From Trichinella spiralis (Eukaryota; Nematoda; Enoplea; Trichinellida; Trichinellidae): DNA of 64,000 nt. Below the pieces are notes generated by a model. That model was not told the DNA's origin and did not search any database. It was given only the letters and a program-made list of their open reading frames with translations. The stretch is from contig CM012953.1 of assembly GCA_000181795.3 (NCBI GenBank), forward strand, positions 11,705,343 to 11,769,342, read 5' to 3'. Below are positions 29,768-42,175 of the stretch, in pieces. The position numbers and the translations under genes are program-made. Within the stretch, counting starts at the first letter, position 1. The number at the start of each line of letters is the position of its first letter.

Positions 29768-30786
29768 ATGAAACTCATTCTGCAAATCGGAAGAGCGAGA
29801 AGAATGTCGGATGTACGGGACGAGAACAAGGCGCCAAAAACCAACGAAGACAGCCGTGCAGCAAAGGGAAGTATGCAGGCACCATTGGTGAAAAAAGAAA
29901 AAAATCGTAAGTAGCAAACTTTGAGCAATTTGTAGAATAAGCAACAGAGGAAAAGTAACAAAATGCACTGAGAATCATTTGTACATGTTGCGTAAGTTCA
30001 TTGGAGAAGGCATAAAAATAATCTCATCTTATCATCTTCTACTATCAGTGCATAGGCTAGAAATTTAACTGGAATTGAATTCATTAATAACATAGGTGAT
30101 TCTGAAATTTCTTTAATAAGGCTGCTAAAGGGAGTAAAACTGCGGTATACTGCATGACTGCAATGTCATTTTCAAAATTATTTGCTTTATTTTGTTTTAA
30201 GCATCAGAGAGCACTCTAAAGAAGGTTTTGAGCAGAAAAAAATTTCATTTGCAGATGTTCTTTTTTCTTCATCCAATATATTTTCATTTCATTTCTTTAA
30301 TTCCAACTATCAAATCAAAAAAGACAAAGTTATTTTGGATACACCATAACACACATGTTTAAATAACAGCAATTTCAAATAAGATTTGCATACGTGTGTA
30401 ATATATGAGATTTCTTTAATTTCAGTTACATACCATTCTACAAATATATTAAACAACATGATAGTTTCAGGAACAAGAGAAAATTTAACAGAAGAAGAAA
30501 GGATCATGCTGATGATGAAGGAATCCACAGAAGCATACGATCCAAAATAGTAAGTAAAATACAGAGTTGTGATCATTTATAAATATCATCTTTTAGTTAT
30601 GTAAAAATTCCTCAAAGGAAAAGAAAATCAGCATGGTCATCTTACTGCAAGCGGTGCAGGAAGGAAGGGCACTGCATACAGAATTGCCCACTGGTATGTT
30701 TATGTCATAATTAAGAAATCAGCTTTATAATTAATGGCAAATTTTCAATTTTTCAGCTGCATTACAAAAGAAGAAAAGACTGCTAG
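29768..30786 (+). CDS. RBBP6-like CCHC zinc-knuckle mini-gene, unit A copy, about 114 aa
   Basis: Proposed exons are 29768-29906, 30471-30549, 30597-30693 and 30757-30786, all GT-AG and in frame (345 nt); the conserved in-frame ATG at 29804 may be the real start. The core TEEERIMLMMKESTEAYDP.YYVKIP, then a C-X2-C-X4-H-X4-C knuckle (CKRCRKEGHCIQNCP), aligns with the segment of RBBP6/Mpe1 proteins that follows their DWNN domain. RBBP6 acts in mRNA 3'-end processing and ubiquitylation. The N-terminal DWNN and the RING/U-box parts are absent, so this is a fragment of the family architecture; binding of RNA is inferred only. Whether the gene is expressed is unknown. Confidence 0.55.
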
Positions 30787-31721
30787 TAACAAGTAAAATC
30801 TATTAATTATTTAGGCAAATATAATGAAAATAATAATATTTCATTTAAATGTGATTTAAGTGCACAATTCACATAATCACTGAATCAATCTTTGCTTTTT
30901 AATTACTTATTTTTTGCATAAAAGCTCACAAAGTGAGCTGATTTTATAATTGCTCGTTGACTTTAATAATGCCTTTATTTTGGTGTAAGAATTTCATTTG
31001 CTTGATACGTACGGCAGATTTGCATTTTGATGATACAGAAAAACTGACTGCGAATTTTCCAATGTCCTGGTTAAGAAAAAAGAAGAAGCGTGAAAGCCCG
31101 GATGCTATACCTTAAAGCATATTATGCATTTATCACTTACAGTTTGATTGCTAACTGTATATGCTCATCATTATTTTAGTATATTATTTGTTGTGTTTAT
31201 TAATAAAAGTTTTAATGCAATTGGAAGTACTTGATAAAATAATATTGTTCTGAGGCTGAAAAGGAAGTATAATCGCGGGTAGACTTATAATATTACACAT
31301 TAACTTTCAAATGCATATAGTAATTTCGCATCTTTATGTTACAAAAGTATATTTAAGAAATTATTATCATCCTATGAAAAGCGCAACCAAATTGATGTTA
31401 GCTTGTATTGCAAATCCAAATAGGATATGCATCTTACTTTTTATAATACTATGCAATTTGCAAATTTGTCTTGAATAACATAGAAAATATTTATGTTAAA
31501 TAACTGAAATGATATCAGTTGTTTTATTCCTTTATACAATATACCGTACGTTTACAATACACCTATATTTTTTAATTAAAATTTAATTGAAAATGAATAG
31601 TTAACAGTATGACACTTTATAATACCATGAACATTTTATTAATGCAAACAGAATAATTATCTTCATAGTTTTACATACGTAAATTGTTATTTAAATAAAA
31701 ATTAAATTGTAATTTAGAGCA

Positions 31722-32112
31722 TTAGTATTTTCCACGAAAAAACAGAAAGCCCTTGTTTCCAGCGACGAAGTGTACACAATGACTGTCTTCAAATGTAACT
31801 TTCGAAGAAAATTTCCGACCAACAATGCAATGCCAAGGTGGCATATACTTCTCATCTAATGTTAATTTTATTGCTTTTGCAATCTGAAATAAATATTAGA
31901 ATTATTTTCACTTTCGCGAAGTTTAATGAAGAAAAAAATAATTTCACATCTCTTTCATCATTATATTTTTCCAACGTGCTAAACGTTATTTTTATGACAT
32001 CACGCAGCATGCTCATGTCCATATCAAGAAAACACAGCTGAACAACTTTCTTGAATTCCTTTTGCAGGGCTTCTTCCAATGTTGCGAAATTTGTTTCACA
32101 TTCGTTTTCCAT
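31722..32112 (-). CDS. Divergent LC8-type dynein light chain, unit A copy, 108 aa
   Basis: Exon 1 is 31948-32112 and exon 2 is 31722-31883, joined by a 64-bp GT-AG intron. The protein has a 20-odd residue N-terminal extension, then the LC8 fold: MSMLRDVIKITFSTLEKYND, DEKYMPPWHCIVGRKFSS, and a C-terminal beta strand ending GFLFFRGKY. WHCIVGR is the family hallmark. LC8 is a homodimeric hub that binds linear motifs of dynein intermediate chain and many other partners. The target-groove strand, normally GSYVTHETKHFIYFY, reads SSKVTFEDSHCVHFV here, so ligand choice probably differs. Upstream in-frame codons (up to 32181) could extend the N-terminus. Confidence 0.82.
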
Positions 32113-33197
32113 TCTCGCACAATAAATGGAAATGCGTGTTGTGCAGGCAAGCAAAATAAAATACTGATTTACAAATTGCACCTTTGAAATTGAAACTACT
32201 CGTATTTTAAAGTGTCTGGATTTAAAGCACTATTCTGTAAATTTTAGCATGGTTTAAACGTAGCTCAAAATGAATTTTCTGGTGCTATTATAATTATTAT
32301 TACTTTTATTTAATATGCACTAATAATAATTCTTCTAGTATGTGCTGCGTGATATGCATAAGAAATGCAAAGCAGCAGTGTAGTTGAAACATAGTTTAGT
32401 ATTATTTATCATTTAATGAAAGATCATTTATTTCATTATGTATTTTAGTCAATATGTGAATGAAAAGTAAAAGATGTAAAAGTATTAAACAAATAATTTT
32501 GACGATGCTAAGTTAGAACGGTAAAAATGAAAAGCGACAGGAAGATTAAGCAGTTTGAAAACCCGTGCACTTTAACTGAAGTACTTTAATTCAATAAAAT
32601 ATTTCCTTCCTTGACAATAACCATGTTCTGATCTTGCATTGCAATATACAGTTTTACAGAGAATAATTTATTTCAGTAAAAATAAAATGTCATACAATTT
32701 ACGTTATTAATAATAATCTTGATTAAATTACGCTTTATAATAATATTTGTGTCGTTAAATAAGTATTGGCTTAGTTTAGATAGTTCCACATTTTTGATCA
32801 ACAGCGATTTTTTTATCAGCGATCAAAATATTATAAATGAAAAATGTGAATGTGAAATCCTTGTTTGAAAATTTCTGGAATTTTCAGCTAAAGCAATTAA
32901 AGAACATTATTAATATAAACGAATGCGTAATTTTATTTTATGCATGAAAATTGTATTTCAAATCAAAATCACTTAGTGTACGGTAAAACGTAAAATTTAC
33001 ATTTCAAATTAAATCAAAATTCAAATTCATTTATTATATAAATGTTTTAATATGTTATTAAACAGCATTTTATAATATCATAATGTGATTGAATATATCC
33101 ATTGATTGATTAGTTCTTATCGATTATTTTAATTGCATTTGTTTTTGGATCAATCTAAAAAGCAAAAAAATATTATGTTTAAAAATAATTAAGTATT

Positions 33198-33904
33198 TCA
33201 AAATAATATTGTTACATAGATATGAACAATTTCAGGGAGTAGTTTATTTTGTGATTCATCCACATTTCGTTTTGTGGACATTTCGCCATCAGCACCGATG
33301 ATAATCTCTGGTACGATCACTTTGGTAACAGTTTTCCAATTTATAGTTTTTTCAGGAAATTCTTTGAATTTCTGCATATAATCGGCAGTGTCATCCGGNN
33401 NNNNNNNNTATTTCTGATGTTGAAAGGGAAACTTTACCTTAGCATTGGTTTGAAGCTTCAAAATTTCTGTTTTAAAATCTTGAAGGTTAACACCAACAGG
33501 TTCTGTTAAAGGCAGCGGATCATTTTTGTCACTGAGCAAAATTTGTTTTACAGAAGTCGGGTTCAAGAATACTTTGTGTGTTTTATCCAGAACTGCCAAA
33601 TTATATTTGAAATTTTCATCAATTCCATTTTCCAAACCTAATATTCCTTTGTAAAATTCAGCTAGAACTTTCAAAGTAGCCAATTCAGGTGTGGGTTTGT
33701 CAATTGATGACCGTTTTACCTTTATTATAAAAATGGAAATAAAATAACTAAAAAATAAAAATATTAACAATTTCTTACGTTGCCCATCAATACTGGATCT
33801 TCCAAATGTAGCTGTGTTCCCCTTGATGTACCATTATGAGCAATTGTTGTTCTAATGGATACAGTCACTTTTTTTTGCTTTCGAACATTGCAGTTGTAAG
33901 CCAT
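33198..33904 (-). CDS. Unrecognised protein, unit A copy, interrupted by an assembly gap
   Basis: Exon 1 is 33779-33904 (MAYNCNVRKQKKVTVSI...), exon 2 is 33438-33719 (KRSSIDKPTPELATLKVL...), and the rest of exon 3 is 33198-33398 (...DDTADYMQKFKEFPEKTINW). By comparison with unit B, the 10 Ns at 33399-33408 stand for about 268 bp that include the intron and the 5' half of exon 3. The complete product would be 263 aa. I recognise no domain; it is soluble-looking, with mixed alpha/beta composition and no signal peptide. Three copies are in this window, so it belongs to the duplicated cassette. Relative to B and C', residues such as ENGID versus ENGVD and LLSDK versus LLNDK differ. Confidence 0.6.
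33399..33408. other. Assembly gap of 10 N
   Basis: Ten Ns. Aligning to unit B (flank at 46791, resuming at 47060) shows that about 268 bp are missing, so the gap size is arbitrary and a single ORF read through it is an artefact. Confidence 0.95.
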
Positions 33905-36196
33905 TGGCTGTTTTCAACAAATTCGAATGGCGGAAAATGTGCAATTTATTAAACCATTCATTGACTAAAACATTTTTGGTCACACTTTAAATACTTTAAA
34001 CAAAACATATTTTTTAATGTTACTTTAATATTCTATTTAAAATTGAAGTTTTAAATATGGTTCTGTTTCACAATTATGGTTTTAATATACGTAATTTGAA
34101 TGTTAAATTGAATTTTTATAATTTGAATTATTGTTAATTCTGTGTAACAAAAGATTCATAAATAGCATTGATTATTTTAGGTAATGAATAGATCCAAAGT
34201 AAAAATCATAAATTACACTTGTCTATAAAACTTTCAAACAGCGCCCTTTTTTGAACAATTGTAAAGAATTGTCTTTTTGTTAAAAAAACTGATATTCTAT
34301 TATTGTAAAACAGTATATGTAGACATGAAATTGTTTATCTAATATTCAGAAATATATACTTGTATTTTTCTAAAGCGTTTGCTATATTGATGGTGAATTT
34401 GTAGCACACATATAAAATACTTTAAACAGATTTGAGTTGCTGACCAAAAAAGCTGACGGTTGATTTCTCAGATCTCTAATAAGAAATTTATGGTAACATG
34501 CAATAAACCAGCAGATAATATATAGCACGATATTCCTAATTACTTTCATGTTTCAATACGCAAAATGTTTTCTTTAAAATTTTCATATCTTTCATAATAC
34601 TTTTAATTTTTAAATATCATAAAAAAGTATTCCAGATGACATTTTCTGGGTTTACAATCACGGAAAACTTCTAGCATTTTCTTCTTTTTATAATTCATTT
34701 GTTTTCCATTTTGTTTCCATAATAATCAATATTTAAGAAATAGCTACATACTTTACTGTATTTCATTGTGGAAATGTATAATGCGACGGTAAAAGATCAG
34801 CCTGACAAAGCGGAATATGAAAAGTACAAAAGTATGATAGCAATCAACTTCCTTTAATCAACATCTTTTTTTATCCTTCTAGAATCCGGCTATTGACTAT
34901 CTTCATTAAGCTGAAAAAGCCTTTTGATCAGCTGTAGCACTTCATATCCCTAAACGGTTTCGAAACTGAGAACTGACGAAACATTTGTGGGTGAATTTTC
35001 TGTTGTTCACCAAAGCGAAAATAAGGATTAATAAAAATAATGATACGTGATATATTATGCAACTACTTTTGAACACTTGCAGTGTTTCTTGTCTTTGGCT
35101 TCCCACTCAAATTTGTTTGAAGCGCACATGAACTGCAAACTGCTAAAGAAATGGTCAGTTATTTGAGTATTAATGAAAATCACATCTACTTTAATTACTG
35201 AATCAATGAAATTCTGACATTAAAATAACAGACATCATTTTAGTTGACCTGCAATTATAAAAGAGTACATTTTTTTAATTATGGTAAATAAAAAGTACGA
35301 ATATGATGAGAAAAGATTTATTAAATGCATATGTTAATTACACAATGAAATTATACACGAACACGATTTTCATATAAATTTTGTTTAAATGAATAATTGA
35401 TCCCTAATTGCTACTCGCCGTCTCTTCTTTTAAAATGAAGCTTCAAAATTAAACATTTTCCATTAATCATATAACCGATTGCTTAATTGACATTCATAGC
35501 TCGTGAATTAAAATTCATTATGTTGAAAAGTCATTAATCAAATGGTTTTTAATATACACTGTAATTTTAATGAAATGAAATTTATTGATGCAATTTGATT
35601 ATCCATTTATTTCACATTTTTCAATGTTTCAGTCCAGCACGCCCATTTTTTCAAAATTCGCGAAATGCTTCAAAAAGAAATATCAGTAAGCCACGGACCA
35701 TAAAAATAAATAATGGCGGAATAATATGATTATAAAGCAACGGGGGCTAACATTGATCTGAACAATACAACGGAGGGTTAATTTATATGAGTGGTGTGTA
35801 TTTATGGTCTAATTATTTGCCTTTTTATTTAGCGAAAGATCAAAATTATTTTTAGATGTGGTGTCAAATCTGCCACAGATCTGAAGTAATAAAGTAATGC
35901 CATAACACATAATGTTGATATATCATCCAGTTTAATTGGGCATATAAAATAAATAAAAAGTATTTGTATTGCTATACAAGAACATTTAGATCAAAAAGTC
36001 AATGAAAGTTTTCAAAGTTGTTATGCATTAATAAGCACAAATTAAGAATTTTGTAAGTTGTTTCAAATTAAAATTCCTTGCAATTAAGAATTTTCAAATA
36101 TGCCGTAATCAAATATGCTTATACACCTATTATATAATCTGCGGCATTTATATTGAAATGTATCACCATCATTCTTTGAAGGCTCGTTTATTAAAG
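33905..36196. other. Spacer between the unknown gene and the PAN gene in unit A
   Basis: No gene seen. The central part (about 34615-35750) is absent from unit B, where a retrotransposon sits, but is present in inverted copy C' (61950-62800). Confidence 0.55.
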
Positions 36197-39100
36197 ATGC
36201 AGAAATGTTACTTCAACACATCTTATCTTTTGTTCTGTGCTTTTTGCAGTTTGTTGCAAGTATTTAAAGAAAAGCTGTGAAATGATTTTCTCAAAAATTC
36301 TGCTTTTAGGTATCATATAGTTCAGAAATGAAAATTTATGTTCCAATGATAGATAAAATTTGTTTATTGCAAGAAATAGGAATTCGAGAAGAAATTCTGA
36401 ACAGCATGGAACTATTTATGTCTGCTGCTTCTTTCAAATATTGTATTGCATATAGCTACTCTGATTTCAGTCGTTACAACTACTGCATATTTGCCTATAA
36501 TGAAAAAACAAGGTCTTGCTCACCGCTGTATGACCTTCCAGAAGAAAACATCATTGACAACAACAGTGAGCAGTTGTACGATTTGCAGTTTTATAAAGTA
36601 TCAAATTGCTTGCCAGGTAGGTTGCAAAGTTTAGTGCTAAATAGTTATCTGTTTTACCTCAATATACACATAAAAACTTTTACGTAATATTTTCATGTAG
36701 CTGAGGGCTTCATGTACTCTTTTGAAGAAGAGGTTGAACAAAATGTCAGCAAAATTAATGCAGTTAAATTGAAAGCGACGGCAGAAATTTGCATTGTTGA
36801 AAGGCATCCTTTCAGTGAAAACTTTTTGCTGAAACGCACCGGGATGTTTTTTCTAGAAAGTTTAGAGCTGTGCCTTGCACAATGCAGGGTACTATCAGTG
36901 CGTGGCAAGTGCCATGCAGTGTTGTTTTCTGGTGAAGATGGAGTTTGCCTTCTATTACGACAAAATCAGCCACTGCAGAGTAGAGATGTAATGAGGAAAA
37001 GCGCATCACAATTTTTTACAATGAATTACTGTTATTACAGTGAGTTTGAAAAACCGTTTTGATTAAAAACAAATACGAAATTTTATAATACATAAAAGAT
37101 TTATAGAATTTATTTTTCTTTCATTAAAATTTGTTTATGATTTAATTTCAAAAATATCGTTACAATTAAAATGTGCGTATTTCTGGATTTAACAGACATT
37201 TTAGCGTATGATTAAATATGCATTAATTTTGAAACATCGATAGATGAGATTAAGATTTATTCTGTAATGCAAATATTTGAAATTCATTGCATAATTAAAA
37301 TTATTTTGAATTCTACATTTAGATTGCATTTGGCAATGATTTTAACAAGGTTTCATGTGCTGTTCCTCTGTTTGTTTATGTTAAGGGAATGTTTTTGAAA
37401 GGAATAAAAGTTCACCACCATTCATAATATGCTTTCAGATATGACGGAAAGCTCACAAAGAAGAGATTACAATGGTAGAGTAAAAAAAATAAATTCACGT
37501 ATTGGATCAATGCGATTTCAATGCACAGTTCATGAAATTCCTTTGCTCAGAAAGCACATGAAACAACTGTGCCTATTATGGAAGTCGAAGACTCTCCAAC
37601 ATTGCATTAAATTCTGCGCTCGGCAGTATAGGGCAAATTTATGCAATGCTGTTTATTTCGAAGCAGAAGAAAAAACTTGTTTGCATCTATTGCTTAACGC
37701 TAGTCAAGCACTTCATGAATATACAAAAAGCAAAAAAGAAACGATTCATTTCATAGAGAAATGTGTTGAAGGTATCAAGTATTTAAATAAACATATTTAC
37801 AAATTGTGCATTCCACTTTTTATTTATTACATTATTGCATAAAACGCTTAATTAAAATAGCATATATGGAATTGATTTATAAATGTTTGTCACCTCTTGC
37901 GGAAGTCTAATTTATTCTAATAATTCCACATATTTCGTATCACATGCTATAAATGATAGAATATTTGCAATAAATATGAAATTTATTCCAGTAACCGAAC
38001 GACAGGAATATCAGCAGGAATCTGCCATTAATCGCATTCAATCAGATGTGACAAGCACATCTTCTCCATCAAGACCAAGAAGCAGTAGAACACATAATGC
38101 CCGTGGTAAATTCATTTTTGCATGTAATAATATCATTAATTCTTGCAGATTACGTTTAATCTGTTTTTTCTTTTTGTAGAGCAACAGCCAGATTTTTTTT
38201 ACTACGTGGCATCTGAAAATGTTCAAGAACGATTTGCAAAACTTTATGAATTTTTTGAAATTTGTGAAGTTCATCTGTTAAACATCAGCATAATTCGGAA
38301 CGCTTTTGCATATCGAATTCCACGAAAAATTTATTCAATGAACAGATGCCTACACATATGCAGACGGCATACTTCATGTATGGCAGTACTGTTCTCAGAA
38401 CTACATCATCAATGCAAAAAAATATTCAAAGGGCGAAGCGGCAATTTAATATTGGTTCACACTCATGAATTGGTTTTTGCACTGAAAGGATGTTTCAAAG
38501 GTAAAAATTTTATTCTGAACAACTTTTAACATATTAAAACTTTGTTGTACATATTTTCTATTCTTCAACACAGAATTGTCAATTTTTCTCTTTTTAATTA
38601 ATAGTATCATAAGTCGCTTCATTATAGGAAGGGCAGTTGCATTAATTGATGAACAACATTAGGAACTAGCAATCAAATGAATAATGAGTTAATTAAGTGT
38701 TTTCATTAAATGTTTTTAAACCTACTTTCATACAGTTTATTAGTCCAATAATAGCAATATTAAATAAATAAAAAACATCTTTTGTTTAATTTTGAAAATA
38801 TCCAATGACCCACTTTGTAGAGCAAAATAATTAAAGATTTGTGTGTGAAGTACTTTATATTTGTAAAAAAAAACTTCGTGGATCAAAAAGCAAATCATAT
38901 CTGTGTACCGACATTCAATTATTGTATAAATTTCAGTTTTGAGAAATGCAGATACATTGTTCATTCTTCACAGTATATTTTTATGAAATACGCTTATGAT
39001 TCTGTTTAACAGATCGCCCTGATGAGCGAAAATTCAATGCTGGCCCACTGTTTTATTATTTTAAAGAAACTCAAGAAATTTGTGCAGTCGAAATTTACAA

Positions 39101-39347
39101 GCAAAAAAATTTAACATCCTGGAAAGTAATGACGATCAAAAAAGATGTCGGCAATTTTCAAGTTTGCCTATTAAAATGCATTATAACTAATCAATGCAGT
39201 GCGATCAATTATTTTCTTACAAAAGAATGCTATTTAATAAAGCCAGCAAAGGAAAATTTCAATTTCGTTGTCAAGGATAATTCTATTTTTGCTGAGGTAC
39301 TGTACTGTGAATCAGGAACTTTGGTTGATGTAATTCGACAAAAATAA
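36197..39347 (+). CDS. Secreted protein with five PAN/Apple-like modules, unit A paralogue, 603 aa
   Basis: Exons are 36197-36259, 36310-36616, 36701-37039, 37439-37771, 37992-38105, 38180-38500 and 39013-39347 (1812 nt, in frame). Exon 1 is a signal peptide (MQKC..., hydrophobic YLLFCAFCSLLQ) ended by a 50-bp intron. Exons 2, 3, 4, 6 and 7 each encode one Cys-rich module of the form CLxxC..x(5-8)CxAxxFxxxxxxCxL, for example CLAQCRVLSVRGKCHAVLF and CLLKCIITNQCSAINYF. This is the PAN/Apple pattern for extracellular protein or carbohydrate binding. Exon 5 is a short Ser/Arg-rich linker. All internal introns after the first are phase 1, as in shuffled extracellular modules. AATAAA is at 39380. 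No other domain is visible; the role is unknown. The family call is from Cys spacing only. Confidence 0.75.
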
Positions 39348-39379
39348 TTTTGTTTTGATTTTTCCATTATATTTATGCA

Positions 39380-39385
39380 AATAAA
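39380..39385 (+). terminator. Poly(A) signal AATAAA, PAN gene unit A
   Basis: AATAAA 33 nt after the stop; the same signal is conserved in unit B at 55612. Confidence 0.6.
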
Positions 39386-39954
39386 CAGTGCATTCATGTC
39401 TACTGATGCTTTTCCTTATTTAATTTTATTATTTCATAAATATAAATATGAGATGCATATGCGGGTATGCAACAATAGGCTATCATGGAGTACATGATAT
39501 GAATATTTTCTTGGCAGGTATTTGCTGCAATATTTTTTGTTAATAATTTTATTGTTTTTTATTAAATAAATTATGAACCCGCTTCGTAACGCAGGTTCTG
39601 ATAACAAGAGTTCACCTACATATTAAAATTGAGGTTTCTATTCATAAAAAGCTGAATCATGTAAATTCATGGAAATATACGATGAAATATGAAATGGCAA
39701 ACAATGATAATTCATGGAAAATTACAGAATTTTTGCAGCAAACGCTAGAAAGCAAAAAATACACTGCTATATCATACTGCAAAATTAAATAAACATTCCG
39801 CTTTCTTTGTTCACGTTTCAATTGTCAACATGACTGAGAATAACTAATGCAGAATTATTGGCATTGATTTTCCAGAATTCTTATTACATGAGTTATAAAA
39901 TAAAAGAAATAAATTTCAAATCAATTCAGCACTTAAAAATGCCAAGCAAAAGCA

Positions 39955-40026
39955 TAGCAGAGCGTGGTTTCGATCCACGGACCTCTGGGTTATTTGACCA
40001 GCACGGTTTCCCTGGGCCACTCTGCT
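39955..40026 (-). pseudogene. Initiator tRNA-Met-like sequence with altered anticodon (AAT), unit A
   Basis: The 72-nt minus-strand sequence AGCAGAGTGG...AACCCAGAGG...GGATCGAAACC...CTCTGCT plus A discriminator follows eukaryotic initiator tRNA-Met throughout. The acceptor stem and T stem (CGTGG/CCACG) pair perfectly. The D stem has two C-C mismatches, the last anticodon-stem pair is broken, and the anticodon reads AAT instead of CAT (+ strand 39992-39994). It is therefore more likely a tRNA pseudogene than a working initiator. Confidence 0.7.
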
Positions 40027-40584
40027 GTTTCACTTTATTTTCATGTATTTATTTTAAAAGAAATATAAATTATGACGTTGTACCTGAAAACATTGCTGAA
40101 ACAACTCTGCAATCTTGCAGAAAATTTGCATTATCAAATCTAATTATTATTTCTTTGTATGATGAGAAATTCAATATCTTTATTACTTTATATGCATATT
40201 TCAGCATTTGTCTTCTTTTTATTTATTAGAAAAACTTTTTTCATAGATGTATTTCATTGGTGAACAATTATGAGATTAATCTATTCACTTTTTAACACCA
40301 TAAATTTTGAAAAACAATTCACATTTGACAGTTATGAAAAACAAGTTCTTAAAACACTGCTCCTCAAGTGAGTGTATTTCAAATATAGCACTCTTTAATG
40401 TTATCGAAAAATTACCTGAATTGATTTGATTGATAAACTGAATAATTTTTTATTTGCAGTGCAAAACATTACTGCCAATTAAACAATATAATTTATTTTA
40501 TTTTATTAAATACATGTATTACAAGACATCCCTCCCACAAGAAGTCACCTGAAAAAATCTTTTAAGCAGTTACTGCTGGACAAA

Positions 40585-41815
40585 AAACTAAATATGTTTT
40601 CTGCACTAGGCAAAGCATTAAAGAACATGTTTTATGACGGAGCATGCTACTAGCATCTGAGACACGTCGATCACCAATGGTGGAGCAAATCGAATTATAT
40701 TTCCATGCGTGATTTTGGCTAAAAGTCGATTTTTTAATAAGCGAATGCATAATTCTCAAGCATCATAGCCACTGTTGATTTCTATTGCGTTGAGAAGACC
40801 CTTGCCGCAAACAGCTTTTAGAATTGCACTTGGCAAGCCATGCGTTTGTTGATGAAAAAGTTATTCCATCTTAAAAGCGTTAGAAGCTAAATTTTCTTCA
40901 TCGACAACTATTACAGCAACCATCGTAATTCGGCAAGCTAATAGATTACCTCCAAAAGTAGAGCTCTTCTGATCTGGCTAAATGTTAAGCATAATTGAAT
41001 CATCACACAAAACCGTCAAAATTAGATAACAACCGCATAATACCGTTTTATCCAAAATAAGGATGTCATTATGAACATTCTCATAGTAAGAACACAACCA
41101 TTTTCCTGTCCGTCCTAACCCTGTTTGAACTTCATCTACAATCAATAAAACGTTATACCTCGGACAAACTTCAGCAACTTTTCTCAAATAACCACCATCT
41201 TCTGCCGCCCTGACGCCTGCTTCACCTTGAATAGGTTCAACCATAAAAGCAGCAACATTATTACCATTCGTGTTCAGCACTTTTTCAAGAGCCGCCGGAT
41301 CATCGTATGGAATAACTTTGAAATCAGGCATAAAATACCAAACCCATAATAACATTCCTAATCCGTGCTTGATGAGACAGCGACTAATGATCTTCCCCAA
41401 AATTTGTCTTCAACAAATATCACTTCAGCTTTATTTTCTGGGACTTACTTCGCATCATATGCCCAACGTCGAGCAAGCTTCATTGCACTCTCACAACCCT
41501 CAACGCCGGAATTGATGGGTAACAGTTTGTCATAACCAAACAAATTTGTCATAAATTTTTCATATTCTCCTAAAACATTTGAATTCGTCCCACGTGAGCA
41601 AAGTGTCAGCCTACCATCCTGCTTTTTTAACGCTTCTATAATTTTCGGATGACAATGGCCTTGGTTAACTGCTGAGTATGCAGAAAGAAAATCAAAGTAA
41701 AGTCGTCCATCTACATCCCAGACAAAAATGCCCTCACCACTCTCCAACGCCACTGGCAGTGGCTTATAATCATGTGCATCATGCTATGCTCCGAAATCAA
41801 ACATGGTTTGTGAAT
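40585..41815 (-). pseudogene. OAT: Ornithine aminotransferase processed pseudogene, unit A
   Basis: OAT is a mitochondrial PLP enzyme converting ornithine to glutamate semialdehyde. The frame from about 41800 reads [50 protein letters not shown], then after a stop [14 protein letters not shown], another in-frame [35 protein letters not shown], the degenerate PLP-lysine segment DILILDKT, and further down GLLAKITHGNKIRLAPP. There are no introns over 1.2 kb, stops and frameshifts are present, and the usual GKALSGG around the PLP lysine is altered. These point to a dead retrocopy. In this copy a small deletion also shifts frame near 41335. No poly(A) tail is visible. Confidence 0.9.
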
Positions 41816-42175
41816 TTGAACTGATTTCTGCACAGCATAAATACATCCAACCGATGGGAAAAATCTCTGAGAAACTATGATAGCTGCATATTACAGCTCA
41901 ACTTGTCGCAACAATTTGTAAACAACCATAAACAGATTTTCAGGGTCGAATGACATTCAAAAGTGTTAACATTAATTCATATTTACTCTCGATAGAAGTT
42001 TATAAAAGTTTGATGGATAATTTCACAATGAAAAATTACGTTCATCTTTCAAATCAATTTATATAAGCGCATCCATATATTTCAATCAGTTTCACCTAAA
42101 ATTCAATCAGTTTATACAGAAAATAAATTATTATCAATACCAAATCTAAGCAAATAGAAATTGACGTGAAATATT

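Larger units (their letters stand above)
29048..42175. repeat. Tandem segmental duplication, unit A (about 13.1 kb)
   Basis: From the shared CTATCATAATGG near 29050 to the shared TTGACGTGAA near 42165, this matches unit B (42692-58415) in order and orientation along its length. Exceptions are a 253-bp segment (about 31415-31667) missing from B, the N gap at 33399-33408, and about 1.1 kb (about 34615-35750) replaced by a retrotransposon in B. It carries a zinc-knuckle gene, LC8, an unknown gene, a PAN gene, a tRNA-like sequence and an OAT pseudogene. Confidence 0.93.

Noticed and set aside
29660-29978. Overlapping minus-strand ORFs of 65-102 codons, repeated at 43298 and 60451
   Set aside because: They are hydrophobic shadows opposite exon 1 of the zinc-knuckle gene; their repetition only reflects the duplication.
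33198-33770. Single 190-codon ORF through the N gap
   Set aside because: Unit B shows the Ns stand for about 268 bp with an intron, so the fusion is an artefact.
36693-36908. Minus-strand ORFs opposite PAN exon 3 (also 52924-53145)
   Set aside because: Antisense to a well supported exon whose Cys pattern and splice sites are conserved in both copies.
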